Counted from the first letter of the stretch, positions 21,225 through 30,853 are shown. The stretch is 38,024 nucleotides of DNA from Sphingomonas segetis (GCF_009720245.1 NZ_WJSQ01000006.1:1-38024), one strand, 5' to 3'. Notes: generated by a model from the sequence alone, not told the origin. Numbers and translations are program-made.

Positions 21225-23282
21225 TTAGAACCCGACCAGCCGGTCGATCTCGGCGCGAATGCTCGCCGGCGACGGCAGCACGGCCTCCATCAGCCTGGGA
21301 TGATGCGGACTGGGGATATCGGGCATCGTCACCCGCGCTACCGGCGCGTCGAGGTCGAGGAAGGCCTCGTCGGCAACAACGGCGGCGATCTCCGCGCCGA
21401 ACCCGCCGGTGCGCAGATCCTCGTGCACGATCAGGCAGCGCCGCGTGCGACGGACGCTTTGGAGCACCATGTCCTTATCCCAAGGCTGCAGCGTGCGGAG
21501 ATCGATGACGTCGACGCTGTAGCCCTCCGCCGCCGCTTCGCAGCGCGGGACCATCGCGCCCCAGGTCACGATCGTGATCGTGTCGCCTTCGCGCGTTTTC
21601 TTCGCGCGGCCGAACGGCAGCACATATTCGTCCCCCGGCCACGGCCGCCGCGCCCACGCATCGTCGAGCATTGCGCGATGCTCGAAGAACAACACCGGGT
21701 CATTGCCGCGAAGGCTGCCGCGCAGCAGCCCGACCGCGTCCTCGGCGTTGCTCGGCACGGCAACCTTCCAGCCCGGGTTGTGCACGAACTCGACCTCGTT
21801 GGTCATCGAGTGCCACGGGTCGCCGCACTTGAAGAAGCCGCCGGGCACGCGCAGCACCATCGGCGCGGCGAAGCGGTTGTGCGTTCGCCAGCGCATCGTC
21901 CCGGCATCGTGGATCTGCTCGGTCGCGGGTTCTGCATATTTGCGGAACTGGATTTCTGGCACGGGCATGAGGCCGGCCAGTGCCATGCCGACGGCGCGGC
22001 CGACGATGCCTTCCTCGTTGAGCGAAGTGTCGAACACGCGCTCGCGGCCGAATTTCTCCTGCAGGCCGAGCGTCACGGCGTGAACCCCGCCCTTTGGGCC
22101 GACGTCCTCGCCGAACGCCAGCACGCGCGAGTTCGCCTCCAGCTCCTGCTCGAGCACGCGGCGGATGGCCGTCACCATGTTGATGCGTTGGCCGGACGGC
22201 GCAGGGTCCTCGGTCGACGGCGGCGGCGTGTAGCCGCTGCCCCACAAGCCGCCAACCTGCTGCAATTCGCCTTCGAAGAAGACGTTGCTCGTGACCTCGT
22301 CGGCCGACGACACGCCGCGCGCTTCCGCCTCGGCGACCGCGGCCTGGACCTGCCAGGCGGTCTCGCGCTCCAGGTCGGCCCATTGCCCATCGCCGAGCTT
22401 GAGCCGTGCGACATGTTTCTTGAGCTTGGGCAGGGGATCGCGCGCCCATTCCGCCTCGATCTCGGCTTCCGTCTTGTAGGCCTGCGTGTCCTGCGCACTG
22501 TGGCCCTCAAGCCGCGGCACTGTGAGGCGCAGCAGGACGGGCGCCTGATGCTCTCGGACGTGGCCCACGGCGCGGTCGATCATTGTCGCCGCTTCGGCAG
22601 GATCGGTGCCGTCGCCGTTCAAGATGGTCAGCCCACCGAAGCTCGCGAGGTTCGCGGCGATATCCTTGCCCGGCGTCTGATATTCGGACGGGACCGAGAT
22701 TCCGTAGCCATTGTCCTCGACGTACATGACCAGCGGGAGCTGCTGTGTCGTGGCGATGGTCAGCGCCGACCAGAAGCCGCCGGTGGCGCAGCTCGCGTCT
22801 CCGCCGAGCACCACCGCGATCGCGTCGAGCGGCCCTTCCTTGAGCACGTGCTGCCTGTAGGCAATCGCCTGCGCCCATCCCGCCGCGGGCGTGTACTGCG
22901 CCCCGACCCCGCCGCACATCGGCAGCGCATGGGCGCCGCCGGGGTTCGGGTAATTGAAGACCACGCCGATATCGCGGCCATTTGAATAACCGCCGGCGAG
23001 GCCCATGCCGGAACCGAGCGCGTCGGCGAGCGGGACCCCCAGCGCGAGAAGCAGTGGCCGCGAACGATAATAGCCGAACACGCCGTCGCCGTCCTTGAGC
23101 CGCAACCCGAGCAGCACCTGCGCCAGGTCGTGGCCCCGCGCGCTGAACTGATAGAGGACCTTCCTGGCCGGAACGAGTTCCTCTTCCTCGATCCGGTCCA
23201 TTTCGCGGCTGGTGAGGACCAGCCGCGCGACCTCACGCCAGTCCACGTCGACGGATACCTTGCCCGGATCGCGCTCGGCCAC
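21225..23282 (-). CDS. Fused E1 alpha/beta 2-oxoacid dehydrogenase
   Basis: 685 residues from GTG at 23282. The alpha half carries the TPP-binding signature GGDASCATGGFWSALTIATT followed by YVEDNGYGISVP; a linker (about 310-350) joins the beta half (QRINMVTAIRRVLEQELEAN, then AFGEDVGPKGGV, the C-terminal VTMPDIPSPHHPRL). The fusion replaces the usual two subunits. The enzyme decarboxylates a 2-oxoacid and passes the acyl group to E2. No E3 gene is in the window, so E3 is probably shared. It starts two bases after the aminotransferase stop, so the two are transcribed together. Confidence 0.92.
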   Translation of the reverse strand: MAERDPGKVSVDVDWREVARLVLTSREMDRIEEEELVPARKVLYQFSARGHDLAQVLLGLRLKDGDGVFGYYRSRPLLLALGVPLADALGSGMGLAGGYSNGRDIGVVFNYPNPGGAHALPMCGGVGAQYTPAAGWAQAIAYRQHVLKEGPLDAIAVVLGGDASCATGGFWSALTIATTQQLPLVMYVEDNGYGISVPSEYQTPGKDIAANLASFGGLTILNGDGTDPAEAATMIDRAVGHVREHQAPVLLRLTVPRLEGHSAQDTQAYKTEAEIEAEWARDPLPKLKKHVARLKLGDGQWADLERETAWQVQAAVAEAEARGVSSADEVTSNVFFEGELQQVGGLWGSGYTPPPSTEDPAPSGQRINMVTAIRRVLEQELEANSRVLAFGEDVGPKGGVHAVTLGLQEKFGRERVFDTSLNEEGIVGRAVGMALAGLMPVPEIQFRKYAEPATEQIHDAGTMRWRTHNRFAAPMVLRVPGGFFKCGDPWHSMTNEVEFVHNPGWKVAVPSNAEDAVGLLRGSLRGNDPVLFFEHRAMLDDAWARRPWPGDEYVLPFGRAKKTREGDTITIVTWGAMVPRCEAAAEGYSVDVIDLRTLQPWDKDMVLQSVRRTRRCLIVHEDLRTGGFGAEIAAVVADEAFLDLDAPVARVTMPDIPSPHHPRLMEAVLPSPASIRAEIDRLVGF

Positions 23283-23284
23283 GG

Positions 23285-24484
23285 TCAGGCGTCCATCGCC
23301 TCGACCACGGCGGCGATAAATCGGTCGATCTGTCCGTCGCCCATGCCGACGATGTTGAACCGACCCGATTCCGCCATGTAGATCGCGTGGTCCTCGCGCA
23401 GCTTGAGCACCTGCTCCTTGCTCAGCGGGAGCATCGAGAACATGCCGTACTGCCGGCCGATGAAGGCGAGACGCGGGTCGGCGGCGGCGATCCGCTGACG
23501 CACCGCGTTGATCCGGTCGCGCATCGCGGCGAGCTCGCCCAGCCAGCGTTGCTTGAGCTCGGGATCGTCGAGGACGATGCGCACCGCGGCGGCGCCGTGA
23601 TCGGGCGGCATCGACCACATCTCGCGCGCGATCTGAAAAACGTGTGCCATCGCATTCGCGCTCGCCTCGCGCGACGCGCTCTTGATCCACAGCGAACCCA
23701 CGCGGTCGCGATAGACGCTGAAATTCTTGTCGCAGCTCTGCGCGATGACGACCTCGTCGCAGGTGTCGAGCATGAGCCGCACGCCGAACGCGTCCTCGTC
23801 GAGCCCGCGGCCGAAACCCTGGTAGGCAATGTCGATGAACGGGACGAGCCCGCGATCGACGACGACTTTTGCGACCTCACGCCACTGGTCCTCGTCGAGG
23901 TCCGCGCCCGTCGGATTGTGGCAACAGCCGTGGAGCAAGGCGATGTCGCCAGGCTCGCCCGACCGGAACGCCTCGATCATGTCCTCGAACCGGATCGCGC
24001 CCTGCCCGCGCTCGTAATAAGGGTAATCGACGATGCCGAGGCCGACCGCGCGGATGATCGGCGGGTGATTGGGCCAGGTCGGCCCGCCGATGAAGACTCG
24101 CGCCTGCGGGTTGGCCCGCGCCAGCAGATCGAACCCGAGCCTTAGCGCGCCGCAGCCGCCCGGGGTCTGCAAGCCAACGATGCGCTCGTCGTCGGCATAG
24201 TCGCCGAGCAGGATCGGGCGGAGGAGCTCAGTGTACCGCTTGTCGCCGGCACTTCCGAGGTAAGACTTGGTCACCTGAGTGTCGTGGAGCCGCTGCTCCG
24301 CTTCTTTGATGACCTTGAGGATCGGCGTGTTGCCCGCGCCGTCCCGGAAGACTCCGACGCCCACGTCGATTTTGTCGGGCCGCGGATCGGCGTGGACTAT
24401 CGCGATCAGCGCAATCAGCGTGTCGCTCTGGGCGGGCGGAAGGTCGGCGAGGCCGCGGGCCTTTTCTTCGGTGCGCGTCAGCAT
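23285..24484 (-). CDS. Aromatic/aspartate-type aminotransferase
   Basis: 399 residues, type I PLP aminotransferase. SYLGSAGDKRYTELL, QTPGGCGALRLGFD, GGPTWPNHP, HGCCHNPTGADLD and the PLP-lysine segment SCDKNFSVYRDRVG are all in the expected order; the final Arg lies in the AESGRFNIVGM segment. The layout matches aspartate/tyrosine aminotransferases (AspC/TyrB). Given the paa operon it probably acts on aromatic amino acids, making phenylpyruvate or similar. The E1 gene starts two bases downstream. Confidence 0.9.
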   Translation of the reverse strand: MLTRTEEKARGLADLPPAQSDTLIALIAIVHADPRPDKIDVGVGVFRDGAGNTPILKVIKEAEQRLHDTQVTKSYLGSAGDKRYTELLRPILLGDYADDERIVGLQTPGGCGALRLGFDLLARANPQARVFIGGPTWPNHPPIIRAVGLGIVDYPYYERGQGAIRFEDMIEAFRSGEPGDIALLHGCCHNPTGADLDEDQWREVAKVVVDRGLVPFIDIAYQGFGRGLDEDAFGVRLMLDTCDEVVIAQSCDKNFSVYRDRVGSLWIKSASREASANAMAHVFQIAREMWSMPPDHGAAAVRIVLDDPELKQRWLGELAAMRDRINAVRQRIAAADPRLAFIGRQYGMFSMLPLSKEQVLKLREDHAIYMAESGRFNIVGMGDGQIDRFIAAVVEAMDA

Positions 24485-24502
24485 GATTGGCGATTAGCGC
24501 GA

Positions 24503-25576
24503 CTAGGCGTCGTAATCCACAGCAACGCCGTCGCCGAGCGGCACCGACTGGCAAGTGAGCACGTAACCGGCGGCGACCTCTTCGTCGGTCAGACCGTAAC
24601 GCGCCGCCATCTCAACCTTGCCCTCGGTGACTTTCGCACGGCAGGTCGCGCAAACCCCCGCTTTGCAGGCAAAGGGAGCCGGAAGTCCGGCGGCGCGTGC
24701 GCTGTCCAGGATGTTGCCGGCGGTGAACGGCACGCGGCGCGTGCGGCCGTCGAGCGTGACGGCGACACTGAGCCCTTCCGCCTCCGTCTGCAGCTTCGCG
24801 ATTTCATTTGAGACGGCGCCCGGGGGGCTGTCGGCGGTGAAGCGCTCGATGCGGATACGCTCCTTTGGGACGTTGCGGTCGAGCAGCGCGCCCTCGGCCG
24901 CGTCCATCATCGGACCGGGGCCGCAGATGAACCAGCCGTCGACCTGCGCAGCGTCGGGCACGAGCGCCGGAATCGCCTCCTCGAGCCGCTGCCGTGTCAG
25001 CATGCCGTTGAACAGCTCGATATCCTGCTCCTCGGCATCGAGGAAATGATAGATTTCGAAGCGTGCCAGGTGCTTGTCCTTGAGGCCGGCAAGCGCTTCG
25101 AGGAAGATCACGGAGCTGCTGTCGCGGTTGCCGTAGAGCAAGGTGAAGCGGCTGCTTGGCTCGTATTTGAGCGTGCTCTTGATCAGCGACAGGACCGGCG
25201 TGATGCCCGACCCGCCGGCGATCCCGACAAGATGCCGCGACCTTGCCGGGTGAAACTCGGTGGTGAAGCTGCCGTGCGGCGGCATGACGTCGAGCGTGTC
25301 GCCGGGCTGGAGCCGGTCGCCGACCCAGTTCGAGAACAGCCCGCGCGCGATGCGCTTGACGGTCACCATCCAGTCCTGCTCGTCGGGCGCGGTGCACAGC
25401 GAATAGTTGCGGCGCACTTCCTCGCCGTCGATCGTGGCGCGGAGCGTCAGGTGCTGCCCGGCCTTGAACGCAAAACGCTCGCGAAGCTCGGGCGGAACGT
25501 CGAAACGGATGGAATTGGCTTCGCTGGTCTCGGCAACGATCTCGGCGACGCGGAGCGCGTGGAAATGCTCGGCCAT
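24503..25576 (-). CDS. paaE: Phenylacetyl-CoA epoxidase reductase PaaE
   Basis: 357 residues. An FAD/NAD(P)H ferredoxin-reductase module (RNYSLCTAP for FAD; GIAGGSGITPVLSLIKS for NAD(P)H) is followed by a plant-type [2Fe-2S] domain with CKAGVCATC and a later Cys in LTCQSV. This is the PaaE layout. It feeds electrons to the PaaAC diiron oxygenase. Fifteen bases separate it from paaC, and no paaD (DUF59) gene lies between. Confidence 0.93.
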   Translation of the reverse strand: MAEHFHALRVAEIVAETSEANSIRFDVPPELRERFAFKAGQHLTLRATIDGEEVRRNYSLCTAPDEQDWMVTVKRIARGLFSNWVGDRLQPGDTLDVMPPHGSFTTEFHPARSRHLVGIAGGSGITPVLSLIKSTLKYEPSSRFTLLYGNRDSSSVIFLEALAGLKDKHLARFEIYHFLDAEEQDIELFNGMLTRQRLEEAIPALVPDAAQVDGWFICGPGPMMDAAEGALLDRNVPKERIRIERFTADSPPGAVSNEIAKLQTEAEGLSVAVTLDGRTRRVPFTAGNILDSARAAGLPAPFACKAGVCATCRAKVTEGKVEMAARYGLTDEEVAAGYVLTCQSVPLGDGVAVDYDA

Positions 25577-25591
25577 GGGCGCCGCGTTAAC

Positions 25592-26335
25592 CTACCACTT
25601 CGCGTCGGGATAGGTGCGCGGAAGGAACTGCATCACCGCGAGAAGGTGCCCGAGATGCTCGCTGTGGTGCCCGCGCCGGCCGCCGAGGATCGGACGCTGG
25701 TCGGCGGGAGGCTCGAGCCGGGCTTCGGCAAGAACGGAAGCGATCGCAGCGCGATATTCCTCCTCAAATTCGCGCGGGTCAGGGGCGATTCCGCTGTCTA
25801 TTGCCGCCTGCATCGCGTCGTCGACTTCGAACAGCTCGGGAATGAGGCGCCAGTTCCACGCGAGGCCCTCGGCCATGCGCCGCGCGCTTTCCTCGGTGCC
25901 ATCGCCCAGGCGGATAGTCCATTCCGATGCCAGGTCGCGGTGATATGCGACCTCCTTCACCGCCTTGTGCGCGAACTCACTGAGAAATTTGTCGCTGGAC
26001 TGCTGGAGCCGCTGAAGGAGCATATGCTGCCAGGTCGTGTAGAGCAGGTGCCGCGCAATCGTCTGGGCGAAATCGCCGTTCGGCTGCTCGACCAGGAGGC
26101 AGTTGCGGAAATCGAGAACGTCGCGGTGAAAAGCGAGTTGGTCGCCGTCGCCTGCCTCATCCAGCAGAAGCGTGGCCTGCCCGATGAGATCGAGCGCGAG
26201 GTTTGCAAGGCTGATGTCGACCTCAAGCACCGGCCCGTGCCCGCACCATTCGCTGACCCGCTGCCCTAGCACGAGCGCGTCGTCGCCCAGGCGCAGGAGA
26301 TAATCCTCGCGCGGATCAACAGCGATGGTCGCCAT
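25592..26335 (-). CDS. paaC: Phenylacetyl-CoA epoxidase subunit PaaC
   Basis: 247 residues from the ATG at 26335, which overlaps the paaB stop (ATGA). The ferritin-like helical pattern is typical: LGDDALVLGQRVSEWCGHGP, DISLANLALDLIGQA, AVKEVAYHRDLASEW, ending FLPRTYPDAKW. PaaC is the structural, non-catalytic partner of PaaA. The coupling to paaB and the close spacing to paaE show one operon. Confidence 0.95.
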   Translation of the reverse strand: MATIAVDPREDYLLRLGDDALVLGQRVSEWCGHGPVLEVDISLANLALDLIGQATLLLDEAGDGDQLAFHRDVLDFRNCLLVEQPNGDFAQTIARHLLYTTWQHMLLQRLQQSSDKFLSEFAHKAVKEVAYHRDLASEWTIRLGDGTEESARRMAEGLAWNWRLIPELFEVDDAMQAAIDSGIAPDPREFEEEYRAAIASVLAEARLEPPADQRPILGGRRGHHSEHLGHLLAVMQFLPRTYPDAKW

Positions 26336-26619
26336 CAGATGTGCTTCACCTCGTCGGGGATGTCGTAGAAGGTCGGGTGGCGGTAGATCTTGCTTTCCGC
26401 CGGCTCGAACAGCTCTCCGGCCTGGTCGGGATCGCTGGCGACGATCTCGGCCGACGGCACGACCCACAGGCTCACTCCTTCAAGCCGCCGCGTGTAGGTG
26501 TCGCGTGCATGCGCAAGCGCGAGCTCCGCGTCAGGAGCATGAACGCTGCCAACGTGGCGATGCGCAAGGCCGCCTTTGCTGCGTACGAAGACTTCCCAGA
26601 GCGGCCAGTCACTGGACAT
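26335..26619 (-). CDS. paaB: Phenylacetyl-CoA epoxidase subunit PaaB
   Basis: 94 residues from ATG at 26619; a TTG one codon earlier is an alternative. PLWEVFVRSKGGLAHRHVGS and LWVVPSAEIVASDPDQ are characteristic PaaB segments, and the protein ends SKIYRHPTFYDIPDEVKHI. PaaB is a small bridging subunit of the multicomponent oxygenase. Its stop overlaps the paaC start by one base. A palindromic repeat separates it from paaA. Confidence 0.96.
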   Translation of the reverse strand: MSSDWPLWEVFVRSKGGLAHRHVGSVHAPDAELALAHARDTYTRRLEGVSLWVVPSAEIVASDPDQAGELFEPAESKIYRHPTFYDIPDEVKHI

Positions 26620-26625
26620 CAACCC

Positions 26626-26710
26626 GTCACCCCGGACTTGACCCGGGGCCCACCTGTTCTTTCCACCATCGCAAGAAGGAAGGTGGATCCCGGCTCAAGG
26701 CCGGTATGAC
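26626..26710. repeat. Intergenic palindromic repeat between paaA and paaB
   Basis: 26626-26654 and the complement of 26682-26710 match over most of 29 bp, with 27 bases between. The arms contain CCCCGG and CCGGGG type cores. This looks like a dispersed repetitive extragenic palindrome common in sphingomonads and related to the one in the E2 gene. It could fold into a stable mRNA hairpin that adjusts paaA relative to paaBC. Confidence 0.75.
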
Positions 26711-26722
26711 GAAAAGAGGCTA

Positions 26723-27703
26723 TCACGCCGCCTTCCTTTGCTTCCGCTTCGCCTCGTGCGCATCCGCCGCCTCGCGCACCCAGGCGCCGTCGTCCCAAGC
26801 CTCGCGCCGAGCCTTCATCCGCTCCTTCGCAACCGGGCCTTCGCCGCGCACCACCGCGTAGAATTCCTCCCAGTCGATCTCGCCGAAATCATAACCGCCC
26901 TTCTCCTCATTCCACGCGAGGTCCGGGTCGGGAACCGTGAGTCCGAGGAATTCCGCCTGCGGAACCGTGACGTCGACGAATTTCTGCCTGAGCTCGTCAT
27001 TGGTGTCGCGCTTGATCCGCCAGCGCATCGACTGCGCCGTGTTGGGCGAATTCTCGTCCGGCGGGCCGAACATCATCAGGCTCGGCCACCACCAGCGGTC
27101 GAGCGCGTCCTGCGCCATCCTTTTCTGCTCGGGCGTGCCGTTCGCCATGGCGATCATGATCTCGTAGCCCTGGCGCTGATGGAAGCTCTCTTCCTTGCAG
27201 ATTCGGACCATCGCCCGGGCGTAGGGCCCATATGATGTCCGCTGCAGCGGCACCTGGTTCATGATGGCCGCGCCGTCGACCAGCCAACCGATCGCGCCGA
27301 TGTCCGCCCAGGTCAGCGTCGGATAGTTGAAGATGGTGCTGTACTTGGCTTTCCCCGAGTGTAGCGCCTCGACCATCTGCTCGCGGCTCGTGCCGAGCGT
27401 CTCGGCGGCGCAATAGAGGTAGAGCCCGTGCCCGGCCTCATCCTGGACCTTGGCGAGCAGGATCGCCTTGCGGCGGAGCGACGGCGCGCGCGTGATCCAG
27501 TTGCCCTCCGGGAGCATGCCGACGATCTCGCTATGCGCATGCTGGCTGATCTGCCGGGTCAGCGTCCGCCGATACGCTTCGGGCATCCAGTCCTTGGGCT
27601 CGATGAACTCGTCGGCCGCCACCCGCGCCTCGAACGCGTCGAGCAGCTGCGGGTCCTCGAGATTCTCGATCTTGCCGGTCTTCTGAAGCTCGGTCGTGTA
27701 CAT
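26723..27703 (-). CDS. paaA: Phenylacetyl-CoA epoxidase catalytic subunit PaaA
   Basis: 326 residues. PaaA-type diiron ligands are visible in [20 protein letters not shown] (E-x2-H) and [13 protein letters not shown] (E-E-x-x-H region). The N-terminal [15 protein letters not shown] segment and the C-terminal [19 protein letters not shown] segment are also typical. PaaA inserts one oxygen atom into phenylacetyl-CoA to form the 1,2-epoxide. A palindromic repeat lies between its stop and paaB. Confidence 0.96.
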   Translation of the reverse strand: MYTTELQKTGKIENLEDPQLLDAFEARVAADEFIEPKDWMPEAYRRTLTRQISQHAHSEIVGMLPEGNWITRAPSLRRKAILLAKVQDEAGHGLYLYCAAETLGTSREQMVEALHSGKAKYSTIFNYPTLTWADIGAIGWLVDGAAIMNQVPLQRTSYGPYARAMVRICKEESFHQRQGYEIMIAMANGTPEQKRMAQDALDRWWWPSLMMFGPPDENSPNTAQSMRWRIKRDTNDELRQKFVDVTVPQAEFLGLTVPDPDLAWNEEKGGYDFGEIDWEEFYAVVRGEGPVAKERMKARREAWDDGAWVREAADAHEAKRKQRKAA

Positions 27704-27734
27704 GGCCTCGATGTAGTCGGTGCCTGCCTAACGT

Positions 27735-28160
27735 TCAAATCTCGACGACCGCTCCGCCGAGCGTGCGCGAATAGCCGGTGAACTCGGCGACGGTCCTGCC
27801 GTCGTCCGCCCGAACGGTGACCCGCGTCACCCCTGCGCGGCCTTCGCGCGCGACTTCCTTCGCCTCGGCGACCAAGGTCTCGCCCTCGCGCACCTTGTCG
27901 AGGAAGACGATCGACGCCTGGGCGGCCATGCTGGCGTGGTTGGCGCCGTTGCAGACGTAAGCAAAGGCGCTGTCGGCGAGCGCGAAGATCATCCCGCCGT
28001 GCGCGAAGCCGTGGCCGTTGAGCATGTCGGCGCGCACTGGCATCGACACGCGGGCATAATCCTCGCGCACTTCCTCGATCGTCAGGCCCCACGAAGGCCC
28101 CGTCCCCTCGGCAGCCAGCATGCTCCGGGCGATCTTCTCGGCAAGCTCATCGGCATCCAT
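27735..28160 (-). CDS. paaI: Hotdog-fold thioesterase PaaI
   Basis: 141 residues with the PaaI pattern: VRADMLNGHGFAHGGMIFAL (the N-x-x-G-x-x-H-G-G thioesterase signature), ADSAFAYVCNG, and the C-terminal FTGYSRTLGG. PaaI hydrolyses stalled ring-epoxy or ring-opened CoA intermediates. It is the first gene of the minus-strand run and is separated from paaA by 31 bases. The 164-bp gap to the divergent GGDEF gene (28161-28324) probably holds both promoters; I see only a short CGCCGC hairpin in it. Confidence 0.93.
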   Translation of the reverse strand: MDADELAEKIARSMLAAEGTGPSWGLTIEEVREDYARVSMPVRADMLNGHGFAHGGMIFALADSAFAYVCNGANHASMAAQASIVFLDKVREGETLVAEAKEVAREGRAGVTRVTVRADDGRTVAEFTGYSRTLGGAVVEI

Positions 28161-28324
28161 GGCGGCGGGAGTAGCAAAATCAGGCGCTGCAGTCGCCGCC
28201 GGAAAGCGGCGATTAGAGCGCCGATTCGGAGCGGCGGTAACCGAGCCTTAAACCCTTCCGTTGAAGAGGGTGCTCCGGGGGAGAAGGGCGTGCTGGAACT
28301 CGAGCGAATGAGCAGGTCGCGTTC

Positions 28325-30802
28325 GTGACGCGCGCTTTTCATCTGCCCTCGCGATTGCTGCGCTGGACCTTTGCGGTCGAGACGATCGTCGCAGCGGCGC
28401 TAGCACTGACGGCTGCGGCGGTCTGGCTGCGCGAACCGCTGACCACGCGCGACCTCGATTTCGGGCCCAAATCGCAGGGAGCCGCCTTCTTCGCTTACGA
28501 TTACGGCGACCAGCCTAGTGGCGGCACGTCGACGGTCGAAACCGATCCCAAAAACCCGCTCGCCCTCCGCTGCACCCTCACTGCTGCGTACCAATGGCCT
28601 TATTGCGGACTCGGACTCCTGTTCGACCGGGAACACGAGGGCCGCGGGATCGATCTTTCTCGCTATGGCGAAATTAACGTGCGCTTGTGGTACCGGGGCT
28701 CGGCGGGGGTCGTCCGCCTGGTCCTGAAGGACCACGACCCGCGCTATGCGATGCTCGCCGGCGGATCGGACAAGGTCAACCAGGCGACCTATCCGGTGCG
28801 CGACGGCGAGCAGACGATCCCGTTGAACCTGGCCGATTTCGCCGTCGCCGAATGGTGGAAAGACGCAACAAGAGCGTCGGGCGAATTGGCCCGGCCGTCG
28901 TTCGGAAACGTCGTCGCGATGGAGCTGATCGCGGGCAATGACGGCAAGACGGGCGTGCAGGAATTCCGGGTCGAAAGGATCAGCTTTCGGCGGCAGATCG
29001 TCAGCGCCCAAGCCTGGTACGGCGGAATTATCGCATTCTGGCTGTTGCTGATCGCCAGCACCCTTCTGTTCCGCCGCCGCCAATTGCGCGGAATGCGTCG
29101 GTCCGCCGAACAAGCGCTGCGGGCCAGCGAGCAGCTCTACCGGGGAATCATGCAGGCATCGACCGATGCGATCGTGCTCCTCGACGACTGCGGCTATGTT
29201 AAGCTGGTCAACGACGCCGCGTTCGAGGCGATGGAGCTCGACAGCGCCGACGCCGTGGTCGGCAAGCACTGGACACGGCTGTGGCGCGACGAGTCGGGAG
29301 AGCTCGTCGGGGCGGAGCTCGAGAAAGCGGAGCGCAACGGCACCGCGCGGTTCCGCGGCTTCTGCGCGACGTCGAAGGGAACGCCGAAATGGTGGGATGT
29401 CGTCGTCGCGGCGATGCGCCACGACGACGGAAGCCTCAAGGGCATGCTGACAATCGCTCGCGACATTACCGGCGAGCGCGAGCGATCCGAGCAGCTCAAA
29501 TGGGCGAGCGAGCACGACCCGCTCACGCAACTGCCGAACCGCCGCGCATTCCAGTCGCGGCTCCAGGCGGCGGTCCTGCGGGCGATGGCGTCGGGGGGCC
29601 AGATCGGGCTTCTGCTGATCGATCTCGACCACTTCAAGCATGTCAACGATTCGCTCGGCCACAGCGCCGGCGACGATCTGCTCAAGAGCATCGGAGAGCG
29701 GCTGCGCCGCGGCGTCCGCGAGGGCGACTTCGTCGCGCGCATCGGCGGCGACGAGTTCGCGATCGTCCTCGAAGACCTGCATTCCGAAGACGCGATGCTG
29801 CGCGTCGGCGACGAGCTGCAGGTGCTGATCCAGTCGCCGATGCGGATAGCGGCCCGGGCAGTCCGCGCCGGCGCAAGCATCGGCGGCGCGTTATTCCCGA
29901 AGCATGCAGCCAGCGCTGACGACCTGTTCAAGAACGCCGACACTGCGCTCTACGCACTGAAGCAGGACGGCCGCGGCGGGACCCGGCTGTTCGACTACTA
30001 CATGCTCGACGAAGCCGAGCGCAGCGCCTCCCAGCTGCGGCTCGCCCGTAGCGCCGTCACCGATCGGACGGTCGTGCCCGTCTATCAACCGAAGTTCGAC
30101 ATCGTCGATGGCTCGATGTCGGGATTGGAGGCGCTGCTCCGCTGGCGCCATCCGCGCAAGGGCCTGCAGCTTCCCGCGACTCTCGAGGAAGCGTTCGCCG
30201 ACTATGAGCTCGCGGCAAAGATCGGCGAGCTGATGCAGCGCAAGGTCGCTGGCGACATGCGCTCATGGCTGGATTCAGATCTCGATTTCGGACGGGTCGC
30301 CATCAATGCCGCGCCGGCAGAATTCCTGCGCGACGATTATGCGGAGCACCTGCTGGCGATCATGTCGGACTTCGGCATCCCGGCCAACCGGCTCGAGATC
30401 GAGATCACCGAACATGCCTTCCTCGGCCGCGCGAACGAATATGTCGCCCGGGCGCTCGGTGTGCTGAAGGAGGCCGGAGTCACGATCGCGCTCGACGATT
30501 TCGGCACCGGCGCCTCCTCGCTCTCGCACCTTCGAGACTTCCCCGTCGACGTGGCGAAGATCGACATGTCGTTCGTCCAGCGTATGACCGAGGACGATGA
30601 GATCTGCGCGATCGTCACGGCCGTGGTGCGGCTGGCCAGCAGCCTGTCGATCGAAGTCGTCGCAGAAGGCGTAGAGAAGCCCGCCGAGCTCGAGCTTTTG
30701 CGCGCGATGGGTTGCCGGTTCGCGCAGGGTCATTTGTTCACGCCCGCAGTCGAAGCGAGCGCAATCGCGCGGATGGTGGCGACCAGGAAGGCGGTCGCCT
30801 GA
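28325..30802 (+). CDS. Membrane GGDEF-EAL protein with PAS domain
   Basis: 825 residues from GTG at 28325. Order: a membrane segment (about 12-35), a periplasmic domain (about 36-230, beta-rich, like a carbohydrate-binding/CIA30-type fold), a second membrane segment (about 233-252), a PAS domain (about 270-390), a GGDEF domain (GGDEF at 474-478) with an RxxD inhibitory site (REGD) five residues before it, and an EAL domain (Glu602 in GLEALLRW, then EITEHAFL, DDFGTG, VAEGVE). All main catalytic residues are present, so it may both make and break c-di-GMP. The signal sensed by the periplasmic domain is unknown. Confidence 0.9.
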   Translation: MTRAFHLPSRLLRWTFAVETIVAAALALTAAAVWLREPLTTRDLDFGPKSQGAAFFAYDYGDQPSGGTSTVETDPKNPLALRCTLTAAYQWPYCGLGLLFDREHEGRGIDLSRYGEINVRLWYRGSAGVVRLVLKDHDPRYAMLAGGSDKVNQATYPVRDGEQTIPLNLADFAVAEWWKDATRASGELARPSFGNVVAMELIAGNDGKTGVQEFRVERISFRRQIVSAQAWYGGIIAFWLLLIASTLLFRRRQLRGMRRSAEQALRASEQLYRGIMQASTDAIVLLDDCGYVKLVNDAAFEAMELDSADAVVGKHWTRLWRDESGELVGAELEKAERNGTARFRGFCATSKGTPKWWDVVVAAMRHDDGSLKGMLTIARDITGERERSEQLKWASEHDPLTQLPNRRAFQSRLQAAVLRAMASGGQIGLLLIDLDHFKHVNDSLGHSAGDDLLKSIGERLRRGVREGDFVARIGGDEFAIVLEDLHSEDAMLRVGDELQVLIQSPMRIAARAVRAGASIGGALFPKHAASADDLFKNADTALYALKQDGRGGTRLFDYYMLDEAERSASQLRLARSAVTDRTVVPVYQPKFDIVDGSMSGLEALLRWRHPRKGLQLPATLEEAFADYELAAKIGELMQRKVAGDMRSWLDSDLDFGRVAINAAPAEFLRDDYAEHLLAIMSDFGIPANRLEIEITEHAFLGRANEYVARALGVLKEAGVTIALDDFGTGASSLSHLRDFPVDVAKIDMSFVQRMTEDDEICAIVTAVVRLASSLSIEVVAEGVEKPAELELLRAMGCRFAQGHLFTPAVEASAIARMVATRKAVA

Positions 30803-30853
30803 TGCGATCCTGACCTTGTTTCGAGAGCGCTTTTGTTCGTAGGGCGGCGCCGA

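Noticed and set aside
20571-22985. A long + strand open frame opposite the E1 and E2 genes.
   Set aside because: It is a GC-rich antisense shadow; the minus strand holds clear TPP, lipoyl and acyltransferase motifs.
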